From Anaerolineaceae bacterium oral taxon 439 (GTDB lineage: Bacteria > Chloroflexota > Anaerolineae > Anaerolineales > Anaerolineaceae), in NCBI GenBank assembly GCA_001717545.1, contig CP017039.1, positions 2,046,001-2,110,000 on the forward strand: a stretch of DNA of 64,000 nucleotides, given 5' to 3'. Both the position numbers and the translations under genes were made by a program. This document shows positions 54,806 to 63,718 of this stretch, piece after piece. The notes below the pieces were generated by a model. It saw only the letters and a program-made list of their open reading frames with translations. It ran no database searches and was not told the DNA's origin. How positions within the stretch are numbered: position 1 is the stretch's first letter; every line of letters begins with the position of its first letter.

Positions 54806-55768
54806 ATGAAAAAGTATATTCCTTATTTCGCGGTCTTTTTTGTCATTCTGTTGATCGTTATAACGATCGAAGAGAATAACGACCAGCCCTCAGAAACCAG
54901 CGCGGGAACCCTCATCGGCGCGGGCGCCGCCGCCGTCATCGGAGGCATCATCGGAAGCGGCAACAGTACGCATCAGGCCGTCAGTCCCACGCTCCCGGCC
55001 ATCTACGATCCGGCCCCGCCGGAAGTCCCGCCAGCCATCATCGAACCGCTGGCCCCCGGCGCTTTCGATTCGCCCGAGACCGAGGCAGAGCCAGCGAACG
55101 GCCCGGACTACGGAGACACGCCGGTAAATATCCAGTTTGAGCCGACGCTGCCCGCGCCCGATCCCGCGAACCTGATCGTGAACGGATATTTTCTGAACGA
55201 ATTTACTGAATGGAAGCGCGAATTAACCGACGAAGGCGGATCGAGCAAGGCGGCGATTGTCGAATCGAATAACAGCCCGTTCAACCGTGCGCTTCAGATC
55301 CAGCAGAGCGGTTTAGGGAATATCAGCTTCTCGCAGCTCGTCCCAGTCAACTCGATTAACCTCACTTTCTCCGTAACCTTCGAGTCCACCGCGACGCAGG
55401 GCGTCATCTGGGGCTTCAGCGGAACCGGATACTCAGCGATTATCCTGGACTACTACGATTATTATATACAGCCGTTAGGCTATACCATGCTGGCGACGAT
55501 CAACGAAAGTCCGTTCGCCGGAGGGCCCGCCGTCGGCGCGCCCGATAAAATCGCGGATACAAATACGGAGCACTATATCCGCATCGAGTCGGACAAAGTC
55601 AATAAAGATTATACTCTCCATTTAGCATCGGAAATCAGCGAAAACCTGCTGGGGATAAACCCCGCCGACGTTTGCTACGTGAAAATCACGCTCCTGGCCG
55701 GATCGAACGATAAAAACGCCGAAGGGACGCTGACCGTGTCCGACCTTGTCCTGAAATACTACCTCTGA
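54806..55768 (+). CDS. Membrane-anchored outside protein of unknown function, paralogue 1
   Basis: 320 residues. An N-terminal hydrophobic anchor (KKYIPYFAVFFVILLIVITI) without a clear cleavage site, a Pro/Glu-rich linker, then a beta-rich region from about residue 130 (NLIVNGYFLNEFTEWKREL ... ALQIQQSG) that resembles CBM4/9-like jelly rolls. The end, VKITLLAGSNDKNAEGTLTV, is repeated in the next gene. Its function is not known. A TATAAT box lies at 54770-54775 and GGAG before the ATG. It follows the signalling cluster and could be one of its targets. Confidence 0.6.
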   Translation: MKKYIPYFAVFFVILLIVITIEENNDQPSETSAGTLIGAGAAAVIGGIIGSGNSTHQAVSPTLPAIYDPAPPEVPPAIIEPLAPGAFDSPETEAEPANGPDYGDTPVNIQFEPTLPAPDPANLIVNGYFLNEFTEWKRELTDEGGSSKAAIVESNNSPFNRALQIQQSGLGNISFSQLVPVNSINLTFSVTFESTATQGVIWGFSGTGYSAIILDYYDYYIQPLGYTMLATINESPFAGGPAVGAPDKIADTNTEHYIRIESDKVNKDYTLHLASEISENLLGINPADVCYVKITLLAGSNDKNAEGTLTVSDLVLKYYL

Positions 55769-55835
55769 GACGCGACGTCATGCAGCGCCTGTCAGGGAAT
55801 GATAAAAACAGCCTGATCGTCAGGCGGAGGACCAC

Positions 55836-56690
55836 ATGAAAAAGTACATACCCTTCCTGCTCGTCTTCAGCGTCTTCCTCCTGATCGCCGCAATGATCGA
55901 CGAAAACAGGAACCGATCAGAAAAAGCCGCCAGAGATGCCGCGATCGACGCGATCACGGACGCCGTTATCCAAAGCATCCGCGAAGGCGAATTCAATATT
56001 AACAAGATCTTCGATGATCCGAACCGGACTCCCGCCGCGATTCCGCCGAACGATTCGCCGATTTCGATCGAGCCGCTCGATCCCGGAATTTTTGAGAATC
56101 CGGGGACCGGATCCGGATCGGGTGACGCGCCGATGATGGACATCCCGTATCCGTCGGCGCTGCCGGAGCACGACCCCGGTAACCTGATCTGGAATGGAAA
56201 CTTCCAATGGGATCTCGACGGCTGGATACCGGACAAGATTGACGGAAGCGGATCAGGCAGCGCGGATATTCTTCAATCGAACAGCGATCCGAACGTTCGG
56301 GCGCTCCGGATCCGCCAGACCGGTATTGGCGCCCTCTTTTTCACTCAGGTCATCGCGATTGACTCAATCGATCTGGCTTTCTCGATGAGCTTTGATTCCG
56401 CCGTAACGAAAGACGAACGCCTCGACGCCAGCGAATTCGGATTCACGGCGGTCATTATCAGCTTCCACGATCAGGAATTCAACAGCCTGCGCCAGATCGA
56501 GCTGGATACGACGGTCGGCAGCGATGAGAACTATACGCTCGATTTATCCGATAAAAATAACCTGCACAACGACAACATGGATCCGGGCGACGTCCGCTAT
56601 GTCAGTATCACGCTGATGGCCGGGACAGACGACGAGAACGCGGAAGCAACGCTGATCGTTACCAACCTCGCCCTGAAATATAACCGCTGA
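55836..56690 (+). CDS. Membrane-anchored outside protein of unknown function, paralogue 2
   Basis: 284 residues with the same plan as the previous gene: N-terminal anchor (KKYIPFLLVFSVFLLIAAMI), linker, and beta-rich region (NLIWNGNFQWDLDGW ... ALRIRQTG) ending in VSITLMAGTDDENAEATLIV. The pair arose by tandem duplication and has diverged. GGCGGAGG lies before the ATG, 67 bases after the first copy. A sugar- or surface-binding role is a guess from the fold pattern. Confidence 0.6.
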   Translation: MKKYIPFLLVFSVFLLIAAMIDENRNRSEKAARDAAIDAITDAVIQSIREGEFNINKIFDDPNRTPAAIPPNDSPISIEPLDPGIFENPGTGSGSGDAPMMDIPYPSALPEHDPGNLIWNGNFQWDLDGWIPDKIDGSGSGSADILQSNSDPNVRALRIRQTGIGALFFTQVIAIDSIDLAFSMSFDSAVTKDERLDASEFGFTAVIISFHDQEFNSLRQIELDTTVGSDENYTLDLSDKNNLHNDNMDPGDVRYVSITLMAGTDDENAEATLIVTNLALKYNR

Positions 56691-56703
56691 GTCGCCCCCT
56701 TTT

Positions 56704-56737
56704 GAAAAAAAGTCAGCTTTGACCGTCAGGCTGACTT
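56704..56737 (-). terminator. Intrinsic terminator after the GntR gene (minus strand)
   Basis: On the minus strand AAGTCAGC (56737-56730) pairs with GCTGACTT (56717-56710), followed by T residues down to 56704. The stem begins within the last codons of the GntR gene. Confidence 0.77.
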
Positions 56738-57340
56738 GATATCCTCTTCCAGCAGGTAGATCGCCGCCCGCTTTTCATGCCGTTCGATCGCGTTCAGCAC
56801 GGCGGTATGATTATCCGACATCTTTTTATCGGCGATATCGCTCAAGTTCGACCAGTACAGCGTCGCAAACGTAATCAGCTGCCGGTCCAGAATCTTTTTC
56901 AAAATATCGTAATAGAATTTATCCTGATACGAAATCGCCAGCGCCAGATGAAAATGGCTCGTTTGTTTCCAGTATTCAAACGGATTGTTCAGGACCGTTT
57001 TATCCATCGGAACGATACTCTTCCGAATCCGAACGATATCGGTCTCCGAAATCTTATCGAAAAAGAGCTCAAGATACCGCGGCTCAAGATTCAGCCGGAA
57101 CCGGATAATCCCTTCAAGGTATTCGCGGTCAACGCTTTGAATCCTGTAACCGACGCGCGGAATACTGACCAGGATATTCTCGTGGCAGAGGCGGACGAGC
57201 GACTCGCGGACCGGGGACTTCGAAACGTGGAACCGCTCCATCAGCAAAGCTTCCGTAACCACGCTGTCGGAATGGATTTCCCCCTGAATAATAGCCGCAA
57301 TAATAGCATCATATATCTCTTCAGACAAAGTAATTTTCAT
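56726..57340 (-). CDS. GntR/FadR-type transcriptional regulator
   Basis: 204 residues: N-terminal winged helix (VTEALLMERFHVSKSPVRES then LVRLCHENI) and a C-terminal FCD-like helical ligand domain with the HFHLALA His motif. It likely senses a metabolite of the neighbouring liv-dha-URO-D locus and controls it. It is the last gene of that minus-strand run but separated by about 105 bases that contain a 12-bp inverted repeat (57396-57436), a possible operator. The ligand is unknown. Confidence 0.87.
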   Translation of the reverse strand: MKITLSEEIYDAIIAAIIQGEIHSDSVVTEALLMERFHVSKSPVRESLVRLCHENILVSIPRVGYRIQSVDREYLEGIIRFRLNLEPRYLELFFDKISETDIVRIRKSIVPMDKTVLNNPFEYWKQTSHFHLALAISYQDKFYYDILKKILDRQLITFATLYWSNLSDIADKKMSDNHTAVLNAIERHEKRAAIYLLEEDIKSA

Positions 57341-57395
57341 AATGCCATTGCCTCAACCAGTTATTCTATCACGAATATAATCCATTTTAATTGTT

Positions 57396-57436
57396 TTCAT
57401 GACTGGCAGCTCAGACGTCGAAAAGCCAGTCATGAA
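57396..57436. promoter_or_regulatory. 12-bp perfect inverted repeat upstream of the GntR gene
   Basis: TTCATGACTGGC (57396-57407) and GCCAGTCATGAA (57425-57436), 17 bases apart. It lies between the second URO-D gene and gntR. There is no T run on either side, so an operator or an RNA-stabilising hairpin is more likely than a terminator. Confidence 0.5.
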
Positions 57437-57445
57437 GCGAAAAAA

Positions 57446-58477
57446 CTAAGCCCCAACCGAGCCGCGGTCTTTTCCGTACGCCCCGGCGATATCGATTATC
57501 CAGCGCGCCCGTTCGGGATCGAACGTGTCCTTCACCGTGCAATCCGCCCCCAGCGCGACGCCCTTCGTCCCTGCCGCGTCCAGGATCCGGTAAATCTCAT
57601 CCTTCAGTTCCGCTTTCGACCCTTCGTAAAGAAGCGATCCCGCGTTATTATCGAACCCGCCCAGAACCGGCTTGTCCTTAAAAATCTTCTTGCCCTCAGC
57701 GAGACCGATCTGCTCCGTATGCGTCGCCCAGTTGAAAATCTTCGCCGGATAATCGGCGTACCAGGCGAGCGGATTCTGATAATGACCGTAACCGCAGATA
57801 TGAATCATAATATTATCCGTGTACTTCTGGATACGATCCATAATCATCAGGTCCAGCGGCCGGACATACGCGTCATGAAACGCGCGATCGGCGCGTGGAT
57901 CCTGAACCGATTGAACGCTGTAATATATCCCGTCGACCCGCGTTTTTTCAAAAATCCGGTCGATCAGCAGCAAGATATCCGACGCGATCCGATCCCCCGC
58001 CGCGACCATCGCGTCCGTATCCTCGAAAAACAGCCGCGTAAATTTTTCGAAATCTTCGTCGTATTCCTCAAATTTAAGCCGAATATATTGCAGCGGCGAG
58101 AAAAGATTATAATACGTGTAAACGTCTCCGTTAACAAAGTCGCACACTTTTTTAACATATTCAACCTGCTCCTGAATAAACGGATGCGCCGCGCCGCAGG
58201 GCTGGATCCCCCGGATCCCAGCGACCGAATCGATCAGCTCGCCCGTCATGGCCGGATGACCGAAGAAGCCGTCGGACATGATCTTCACCAGATCCGGCTT
58301 GAACCGCCGGATATAGTCAAGCTGCCCGTCCAATACCTTTTTCATCACCGCCGGATCGGTAAGCCCGCGATGATGGTCATGAAACGATACAAAATGATGC
58401 CAGAAGACGACCGGCGCCCGCTCCGGCGACTCATTATTCATAAACTGTTCGACAATTTTTCGCTGATTCGTCATCAA
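57446..58477 (-). CDS. URO-D family protein with MtaA-type zinc motif (1)
   Basis: 343 residues of the uroporphyrinogen decarboxylase superfamily. It carries HICGYGHY and, later, LGADCTV, which match the His-x-Cys...Cys zinc ligands of methylcobalamin:thiol methyltransferases (MtaA/MtbA) and are absent from true haem-synthesis HemE. A methyltransfer or demethylation role is therefore more likely than porphyrin decarboxylation. No corrinoid protein gene lies in the window. It overlaps the next upstream gene, its paralogue, by four bases. Confidence 0.8.
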   Translation of the reverse strand: MMTNQRKIVEQFMNNESPERAPVVFWHHFVSFHDHHRGLTDPAVMKKVLDGQLDYIRRFKPDLVKIMSDGFFGHPAMTGELIDSVAGIRGIQPCGAAHPFIQEQVEYVKKVCDFVNGDVYTYYNLFSPLQYIRLKFEEYDEDFEKFTRLFFEDTDAMVAAGDRIASDILLLIDRIFEKTRVDGIYYSVQSVQDPRADRAFHDAYVRPLDLMIMDRIQKYTDNIMIHICGYGHYQNPLAWYADYPAKIFNWATHTEQIGLAEGKKIFKDKPVLGGFDNNAGSLLYEGSKAELKDEIYRILDAAGTKGVALGADCTVKDTFDPERARWIIDIAGAYGKDRGSVGA

Positions 58478-59520
58478 AGACGCTCCTCTCCCTGTACCGC
58501 GAAATCTGGATTCGTAAACTCATGGCAAGCGTCGCGAATGACGCGGACCTGATCGTCGTTAATATCGTTCGGAATCGAACAGTCCGCGCCCACGATATAC
58601 CCCGAATATCCGTTTTCCTCGATCAATCTTTTCGTATACGCGCGCAGCATCTCCGGCGTTCCCGTATCGATCAGCGTCCCCGGGTTATTATCGAACCCGC
58701 CCAGAACGCAGGCGCCGCCGAAAGCCGCCTTTCCCGCCTGAAGACCGATTTTCTCGGTATGCACCGCCCAATTATAAATCTTCGCGGAATAATCCCGATA
58801 CGTCGAAAAACGGTTCACATGGCGATCATAACCGCAGATATGCAGAATATTCGTCGAAGTCAGCCGGTTCGCGAGCTTCAGGACCGGAAGCTCGCACGGC
58901 GCGACAATTTCATGATATTTTTCGTCGTCGTAGAAATCGCTTTGAATATTCTGGACACAGAAATAAAGTCCGTCGATCCCACTCCCGGCCAGCAGCAGCT
59001 CCGTCAACGTCAGGACGTCCTCCATGATGCGCAGTCCGGCGCCGCGAAACGCTTCCGGGTACCTTTCCGCGATTGTCACGAACTTATCGAGCGTCAAATC
59101 CAGGAAGTCGAATTTAATCCGGATCATCTGAAGCGGGGAAAACATGTTATAAAAACACATCTTTTCGTCCCGGAACCGATCGGCGATCCGCCGAACGTGC
59201 GCAACCTGCCGCGCGATCCAGGGATGATTCCGACCGACCGGGCGAATCCGATCGAGGTCCGACGCCGTCGTCAGCGCGTTCTCCATGATCGGCGGATACC
59301 CGAAAAAACCTTCCGACATGATCTTCACCAGATCGGTTTCAACGCGGCGATAATAGGCGAGATGACCCGCATAAGCGCGTTCAAGAACCTCAGGCTCCGT
59401 AAGCCCGATAAACTGATCCCTCCCCAGGATAAAATGGTGCCAGAATCCGCAGGGAACGCGCTCAACCTCCCGATTATTCATCACGTCCTGAAGAAGCCTG
59501 CGACTACTTCTTTGAATCAT
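58474..59520 (-). CDS. URO-D family protein with MtaA-type zinc motif (2)
   Basis: About 348 residues, paralogue of the downstream gene: both share GFWHHF or VFWHHF near the start, VKIMS-GFFG(Y/H)P, YN(M/L)FSPLQ and the zinc ligands HICGYDRH and VGADCSI. The pair may form a heterodimer or act on two related substrates. ATG at 59520 with GAGG upstream is chosen; the frame open to 59640 overlaps dhaL and looks non-coding. Lies 37 bases after dhaL. Confidence 0.8.
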   Translation of the reverse strand: MIQRSSRRLLQDVMNNREVERVPCGFWHHFILGRDQFIGLTEPEVLERAYAGHLAYYRRVETDLVKIMSEGFFGYPPIMENALTTASDLDRIRPVGRNHPWIARQVAHVRRIADRFRDEKMCFYNMFSPLQMIRIKFDFLDLTLDKFVTIAERYPEAFRGAGLRIMEDVLTLTELLLAGSGIDGLYFCVQNIQSDFYDDEKYHEIVAPCELPVLKLANRLTSTNILHICGYDRHVNRFSTYRDYSAKIYNWAVHTEKIGLQAGKAAFGGACVLGGFDNNPGTLIDTGTPEMLRAYTKRLIEENGYSGYIVGADCSIPNDINDDQVRVIRDACHEFTNPDFAVQGEERL

Positions 59521-59557
59521 ATCGCCGTCCTCACCACAATCGATAGCGCGTCCATAT

Positions 59558-60196
59558 TCAAAGAGAAGCCAGAATGACGTCGCAGAGCGCGCCGACCTGA
59601 TACGACATTGTGACCGCGCCAGGATCGAGATGCCCGACACCCTTGCCCGATTGATACGTAGCGCGGCCGCGAACGGCCTCCATCGCCCTCGTCGATTCAG
59701 CGCCCGCTTCCGCCGCGGCCTTCACCTTCGTCAGCAGCTCCGCCTCCGGCAAGCCCTCCGACAGGCCAAGCCTGAACGTTTCGACGGCAGGCGCAAGCGC
59801 GTCGATCATCGTCTTAAACCCGGCCTTCGCCTTTCCACGCGCCATGATATCGTTCAGCATCGCTTCCAGCGCGTCGCAAAGCCCCTGCCCATCCAGCGCT
59901 TCTTTTCCGTTCAGGCCCTTCGCCGCCGCGATATACGCGCCGCCATATAAAACTCCCGAGGACCCGCCGATCGTCGCCATCATCGTCATCCCGATCTTCT
60001 GAAATAAAGCGTTCAGCGGTAAACCGGCCAGCTCGTCCCTCATTTCAACCAGCTTCCGAAAACCCTTATCCAAATTGGACCAATGGTCCCCGTCGCCGGT
60101 AGCCAAATCCAAATCCGTCACGTACGTTTCGTTCGCATGGATCCGATCGTACGCCGCCCTCAGGAAGTCCACATAAAGCTCAGACGTAATCCTCAT
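59558..60196 (-). CDS. dhaL: Dihydroxyacetone kinase-type subunit L
   Basis: Nucleotide-binding subunit that phosphorylates the sugar bound to DhaK. 212 residues; the metal and ADP site LDLATGDGDHWSNLDKGF and the GGSSGVLYGG and TYQSGKGVGHLDPGA loops are intact. No DhaM (PTS) gene is nearby; the pair may use ATP directly or a distant phosphodonor. The substrate may be dihydroxyacetone or another ketose or sugar. It starts four bases after the dhaK stop. Confidence 0.88.
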   Translation of the reverse strand: MRITSELYVDFLRAAYDRIHANETYVTDLDLATGDGDHWSNLDKGFRKLVEMRDELAGLPLNALFQKIGMTMMATIGGSSGVLYGGAYIAAAKGLNGKEALDGQGLCDALEAMLNDIMARGKAKAGFKTMIDALAPAVETFRLGLSEGLPEAELLTKVKAAAEAGAESTRAMEAVRGRATYQSGKGVGHLDPGAVTMSYQVGALCDVILASL

Positions 60197-60200
60197 CAGC

Positions 60201-61190
60201 CTACCCCCTTATCGTTAATCCGAGCGTCCGGCAGGGCGCTGAAACCAGCTTTTTCAGTTCGACGTCGAGCTTCAGCAGCGTCACGCTCGCCCCCGCCATA
60301 TCAACCGACGTCATATAATTACCGACCAAATCAAGCGCGACCCGAATTCCTCTGGATTTCAGGATTTCCTGAACCTCGTAATTTAAAATATATAATTCCA
60401 TGACCGGGGTCGCGCCCAATCCGTTGATCATCAGCGCGACTTCGCTCTGATCAAAGTCATAATCCGCGAAAATATAATCGGTCAGCGTCTTCGCTAATTC
60501 CTTCGCCGTCTGAACCTTTCCGCGATGGACCCCCGGCTCGCCATGGATCCCCATCCCGATTTCGATCTCGTCGTCAGCCAGCTCAAATCCCGGACGCCCC
60601 ACCGCAGGAAGCGTGCAGGCCGCCATCGCCATCCCCATGCTGCGAAGCTGCGCGATCGCCTTTTCGGCGACCGCCTTAACGTCCGCCAACGACGCGCCAT
60701 CCGCCGCGGCCGCGCCGGCGACTTTATGAACGAAGACGGTCCCCGCGATCCCGCGCCGGCCGGTCGAATACGTACTGTCCTCGACCGCGACGTCGTCGCG
60801 AACGACGACATGCTCCACTGCGATACCTTCTCCGCGGGCAATTTCCTCGGCCAATTCAAAATTCATGATATCGCCCGAATAATTCTTAATAACCAGCAAA
60901 ACCCCTTTACCGCTGTCGGCCCGGCGGATACCCTCGATAATCCGGTCCGGACTCGGAGATGAGAAAATGTTCCCCGCTACCGCCGAATCCAACATTCCCT
61001 CCCCAACATACCCTGCATGCGCAGGCTCGTGACCCGAACCGCCGCCGGAAACAATCCCGACGTTCCCGCTCCTGACCTTCTTCGTAACGACCTCGACGCC
61101 CGGAAGATACTCGAGCGTATTGTCCGCTGAAACCAGGCCCATCAACGTCTCGCTGACGACGGAATCCGGATGATTGATAATCTTCTTCAT
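60201..61190 (-). CDS. dhaK: Dihydroxyacetone kinase-type subunit K
   Basis: Substrate-binding subunit that holds the keto compound as a hemiaminal on a His. 329 residues. The VSGGGSGHEPAHAGYVGEGM loop, FSSPSPDRIIEGI, NYSGDIMNFELA and HGEPG stretches are typical, with the covalent His expected in the DEIEIGMGIHGEPG region. It is directly followed by dhaL and is preceded two bases upstream by livF, so transport and phosphorylation are in one operon. Confidence 0.9.
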   Translation of the reverse strand: MKKIINHPDSVVSETLMGLVSADNTLEYLPGVEVVTKKVRSGNVGIVSGGGSGHEPAHAGYVGEGMLDSAVAGNIFSSPSPDRIIEGIRRADSGKGVLLVIKNYSGDIMNFELAEEIARGEGIAVEHVVVRDDVAVEDSTYSTGRRGIAGTVFVHKVAGAAAADGASLADVKAVAEKAIAQLRSMGMAMAACTLPAVGRPGFELADDEIEIGMGIHGEPGVHRGKVQTAKELAKTLTDYIFADYDFDQSEVALMINGLGATPVMELYILNYEVQEILKSRGIRVALDLVGNYMTSVDMAGASVTLLKLDVELKKLVSAPCRTLGLTIRG

Positions 61191-61191
61191 T

Positions 61192-61911
61192 TTAAAGTCC
61201 TTTCTGAATTAAGCCTAAATAAATTTGCCGGACGCGATGATCCGAGGAAATATCCTTCGCCCTGCCTTCCATGCCAACCCTGCCGTTCTCAAGAACGTAC
61301 GCACGGTCAGAAATCTGCAAAGCCATATTCGCGTTCTGCTCGATCAGTAAAATCGTTACGCCCTGTCGCTGGATCTCCAGGATCAGCTCGAAAATCTGGT
61401 TCACGATATTCGGCGCCAACCCCAGCGACGGCTCGTCCAGGAGGAGCAGCCGCGGCTCCGACATCAACGCCCGGCCAATCGCGAGCATCTGCTGTTCCCC
61501 GCCGGATAACGTCCCCGCCTGCTGCCGCCTGCGCTCCTTCAATCGCGGGAACAGCTCGTAACAGCGGGCATATCCAGCCTCGATCTTCGCCGCGTCTTTA
61601 ACGATATATCCGCCCAGACGGAGATTCTGTTCAACGGTTAAATCCGGAAAAACTTCGCGGCCCTCCGGCGATAAGCTCATCCCCAATTCGACGATTTTAT
61701 ACGCCTCAAGGCTGGTGATATCGCGGTCGTTCAGGCTGACTTTTCCGCTCCGCGGCTTCAACAGTCCGGAAATCGTATTCACCAGCGTCGACTTCCCGGC
61801 GCCGTTCGACCCGATCAGGCAGACGACCTCGCCCTGATCGACATGAAGCGAAATACCTTTCAGCGCGTGAATCGCGCCGTAGTACGTATGAAGGTCCTCA
61901 ACCCGCAGCAT
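61192..61911 (-). CDS. livF: Branched-chain amino acid-type ABC transporter ATPase LivF
   Basis: ATPase of a hydrophobic amino acid-type importer. 239 residues; Walker A GSNGAGKST near residue 34, the LSPEGREVFPDLTVEQNLRLG stretch and LSGGEQQMLAIGRALM with LLLDEPSLGLAP, all typical of LivF. The family also carries amides, urea and other small solutes, so the cargo is not fixed. Overlaps livG by 14 bases. Confidence 0.9.
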   Translation of the reverse strand: MLRVEDLHTYYGAIHALKGISLHVDQGEVVCLIGSNGAGKSTLVNTISGLLKPRSGKVSLNDRDITSLEAYKIVELGMSLSPEGREVFPDLTVEQNLRLGGYIVKDAAKIEAGYARCYELFPRLKERRRQQAGTLSGGEQQMLAIGRALMSEPRLLLLDEPSLGLAPNIVNQIFELILEIQRQGVTILLIEQNANMALQISDRAYVLENGRVGMEGRAKDISSDHRVRQIYLGLIQKGL

Positions 61912-62677
61912 TCAGATTTCCCCCTAAATAAGCCTCGATAACGCGCGGATTATTCGCGACCCCGGCAGGGAGTCCCTCCGCGATCATCGCCCCGTCGTCC
62001 AGAACGTAAATCCGATCCGAAATATTCATTACCACGCGCATGTCATGTTCGATCAGCAGGATCGTATACCCAAGCCCGCGAATATAGCGGATGCAGCTGA
62101 GCAGCTCATCCGTTTCCTGCGGATTCATTCCCGCCGCCGGCTCGTCCAGCAGGATCAGTTCCGCCCCGGTTGCGATCGCCCGGGCAATTTCAGCCTTGCG
62201 CTGGTCGCCGTACGGAAGATCGCCTGCGTAATCGTCCTTCTTCCCCTCGAGCCCGAGAATCTGAAGAATCTCCAACGCCTTGAGGACCTTCGCGTCCTCT
62301 TCCGCGCGGAAACGCTTCGTCCGGAAAGTCGAATCAAATAAACCGTACCCTGTCCGAATATGCGTCCCAACAAGGACATTCTCGATAACGCGCATGTCTT
62401 TAAAAAGCCGGATATTCTGAAACGTTCGCGAGATTCCCCGCTGAACGATCGCCTGAGGCTTTTTCCCATCGATCCGCTCCCCTTTGAAGCGAATTTCGCC
62501 ATGATCCGGCGTGTACACACCGGTCAGCAGGTTGAAAACCGTCGTCTTCCCCGCCCCGTTCGGACCGATCAGGCTGACGATCTCGTTTTTATGAATTTCC
62601 AGGCTGACATTTTTAACCGCGCTGATCCCGCCGAACGAAATCGAGACGCCCGAAACTTTAAGAATCTCTTCGTTCAT
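61898..62677 (-). CDS. livG: Branched-chain amino acid-type ABC transporter ATPase LivG
   Basis: Second ATPase of the Liv-type importer. 259 residues with Walker A GPNGAGKTT near residue 38, the GISRTFQNIRLFKDM stretch and LPYGDQRKAEIARAIA signature with LLLDEPAAGMNPQE. The LLIEHDMRVVM H-loop is intact. It overlaps livM by four bases. Confidence 0.92.
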   Translation of the reverse strand: MNEEILKVSGVSISFGGISAVKNVSLEIHKNEIVSLIGPNGAGKTTVFNLLTGVYTPDHGEIRFKGERIDGKKPQAIVQRGISRTFQNIRLFKDMRVIENVLVGTHIRTGYGLFDSTFRTKRFRAEEDAKVLKALEILQILGLEGKKDDYAGDLPYGDQRKAEIARAIATGAELILLDEPAAGMNPQETDELLSCIRYIRGLGYTILLIEHDMRVVMNISDRIYVLDDGAMIAEGLPAGVANNPRVIEAYLGGNLNAAG

Positions 62678-63717
62678 GGTTGATTCCCTTTCGACTCGGT
62701 CAGCCGCGATTCGAACTGGGTCAGAACGTCGTCGCGGATCGGATAAGGCGCGCGCGATTTCCAGCCGAGAATCCCCTGCGGACGGAAGCGCATCATCAAA
62801 ATCAGGATCAGTCCGTAAATAACGAACCGATAATCCGTCAGCGACCGCGACAGCTCCGGAAGCAGGACCAGGATGACCGAGCCGACGACCATACCCCGGA
62901 TCGTCCCCATCCCGCCAAGGATCACGACGCTCAGGATCATCGTCGACATATCGAAGGTAAACGTGTTCTGGTCGATATAGCCCAGCTGGTTCGCGTAGAG
63001 CGAACCGGCGAGCGCGGATATGACCGCCGCCAGGACGAACGCCATAACCTTATAATAGGTCACGTTGATCCCCATCATGACCGCCGCGGTCTCGTCGCCC
63101 TTAATCGCGCGAAAAGCCCGCCCGGTTTTCGAATCGTAGAGAAGCCTGCTGAAAATCATGACCAGAAGCATCAGGATCAGAGAAAGATAGTACAACCCGC
63201 CATTCGCCATTGAAAACGGAATTCCGAAAAGCTCCGGACGGGGAATCCCGCGGATCCCCAGCGGCCCGTTTGTGACCGGTTCCCAGACGATAATCATCGT
63301 CCGGATAATCTCGCCGAAACCCAACGTGATAATCGAAAGGTATGTCCCGGTCAGCCGCAGCGACGGCATCCCGATCAGGATCCCGACGATCGCCGAAACG
63401 ACGACGCAGAGCAGCAGGGAAGCGAAGAAATTCCAGCCGTACGCCTTCGTCAGGACTGTCGTCGTATACGCGCCGACGGCGACGAATCCTGCCTGGCCCA
63501 GCGAGACCAGCCCGACGTACCCGACGAGAATATTCAGGCCCAGCGCCAGCGTAATATAGATCATGACCTTGACAACAATATTCATGATATACGAATTCAG
63601 GCGAAACGCCGGCAAAATCAGTAAAAGCCCGATCGAGAGAAGCTGCGCCATGAAGAGGATCGAAGGTCTGCTTAAGAATCGCAGGATAGATTCAGCCGTT
63701 GTCTTGATAGAGTTCAT
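62674..63717 (-). CDS. livM: Branched-chain amino acid-type ABC transporter permease LivM
   Basis: Permease, 347 residues with about nine to ten helices. LVGYVGLVSLGQAGFVAVGAY and GGMGTIRGMVVGS are the LivM hallmarks. The soluble C-terminus is short. It starts one base from the livH stop. Confidence 0.92.
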   Translation of the reverse strand: MNSIKTTAESILRFLSRPSILFMAQLLSIGLLLILPAFRLNSYIMNIVVKVMIYITLALGLNILVGYVGLVSLGQAGFVAVGAYTTTVLTKAYGWNFFASLLLCVVVSAIVGILIGMPSLRLTGTYLSIITLGFGEIIRTMIIVWEPVTNGPLGIRGIPRPELFGIPFSMANGGLYYLSLILMLLVMIFSRLLYDSKTGRAFRAIKGDETAAVMMGINVTYYKVMAFVLAAVISALAGSLYANQLGYIDQNTFTFDMSTMILSVVILGGMGTIRGMVVGSVILVLLPELSRSLTDYRFVIYGLILILMMRFRPQGILGWKSRAPYPIRDDVLTQFESRLTESKGNQP

Positions 63718-63718
63718 G

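Noticed and set aside
56777-58552. 591-codon open frame on the plus strand
   Set aside because: It crosses the GntR and URO-D genes in antisense and has no family likeness; both opposite genes are clear.
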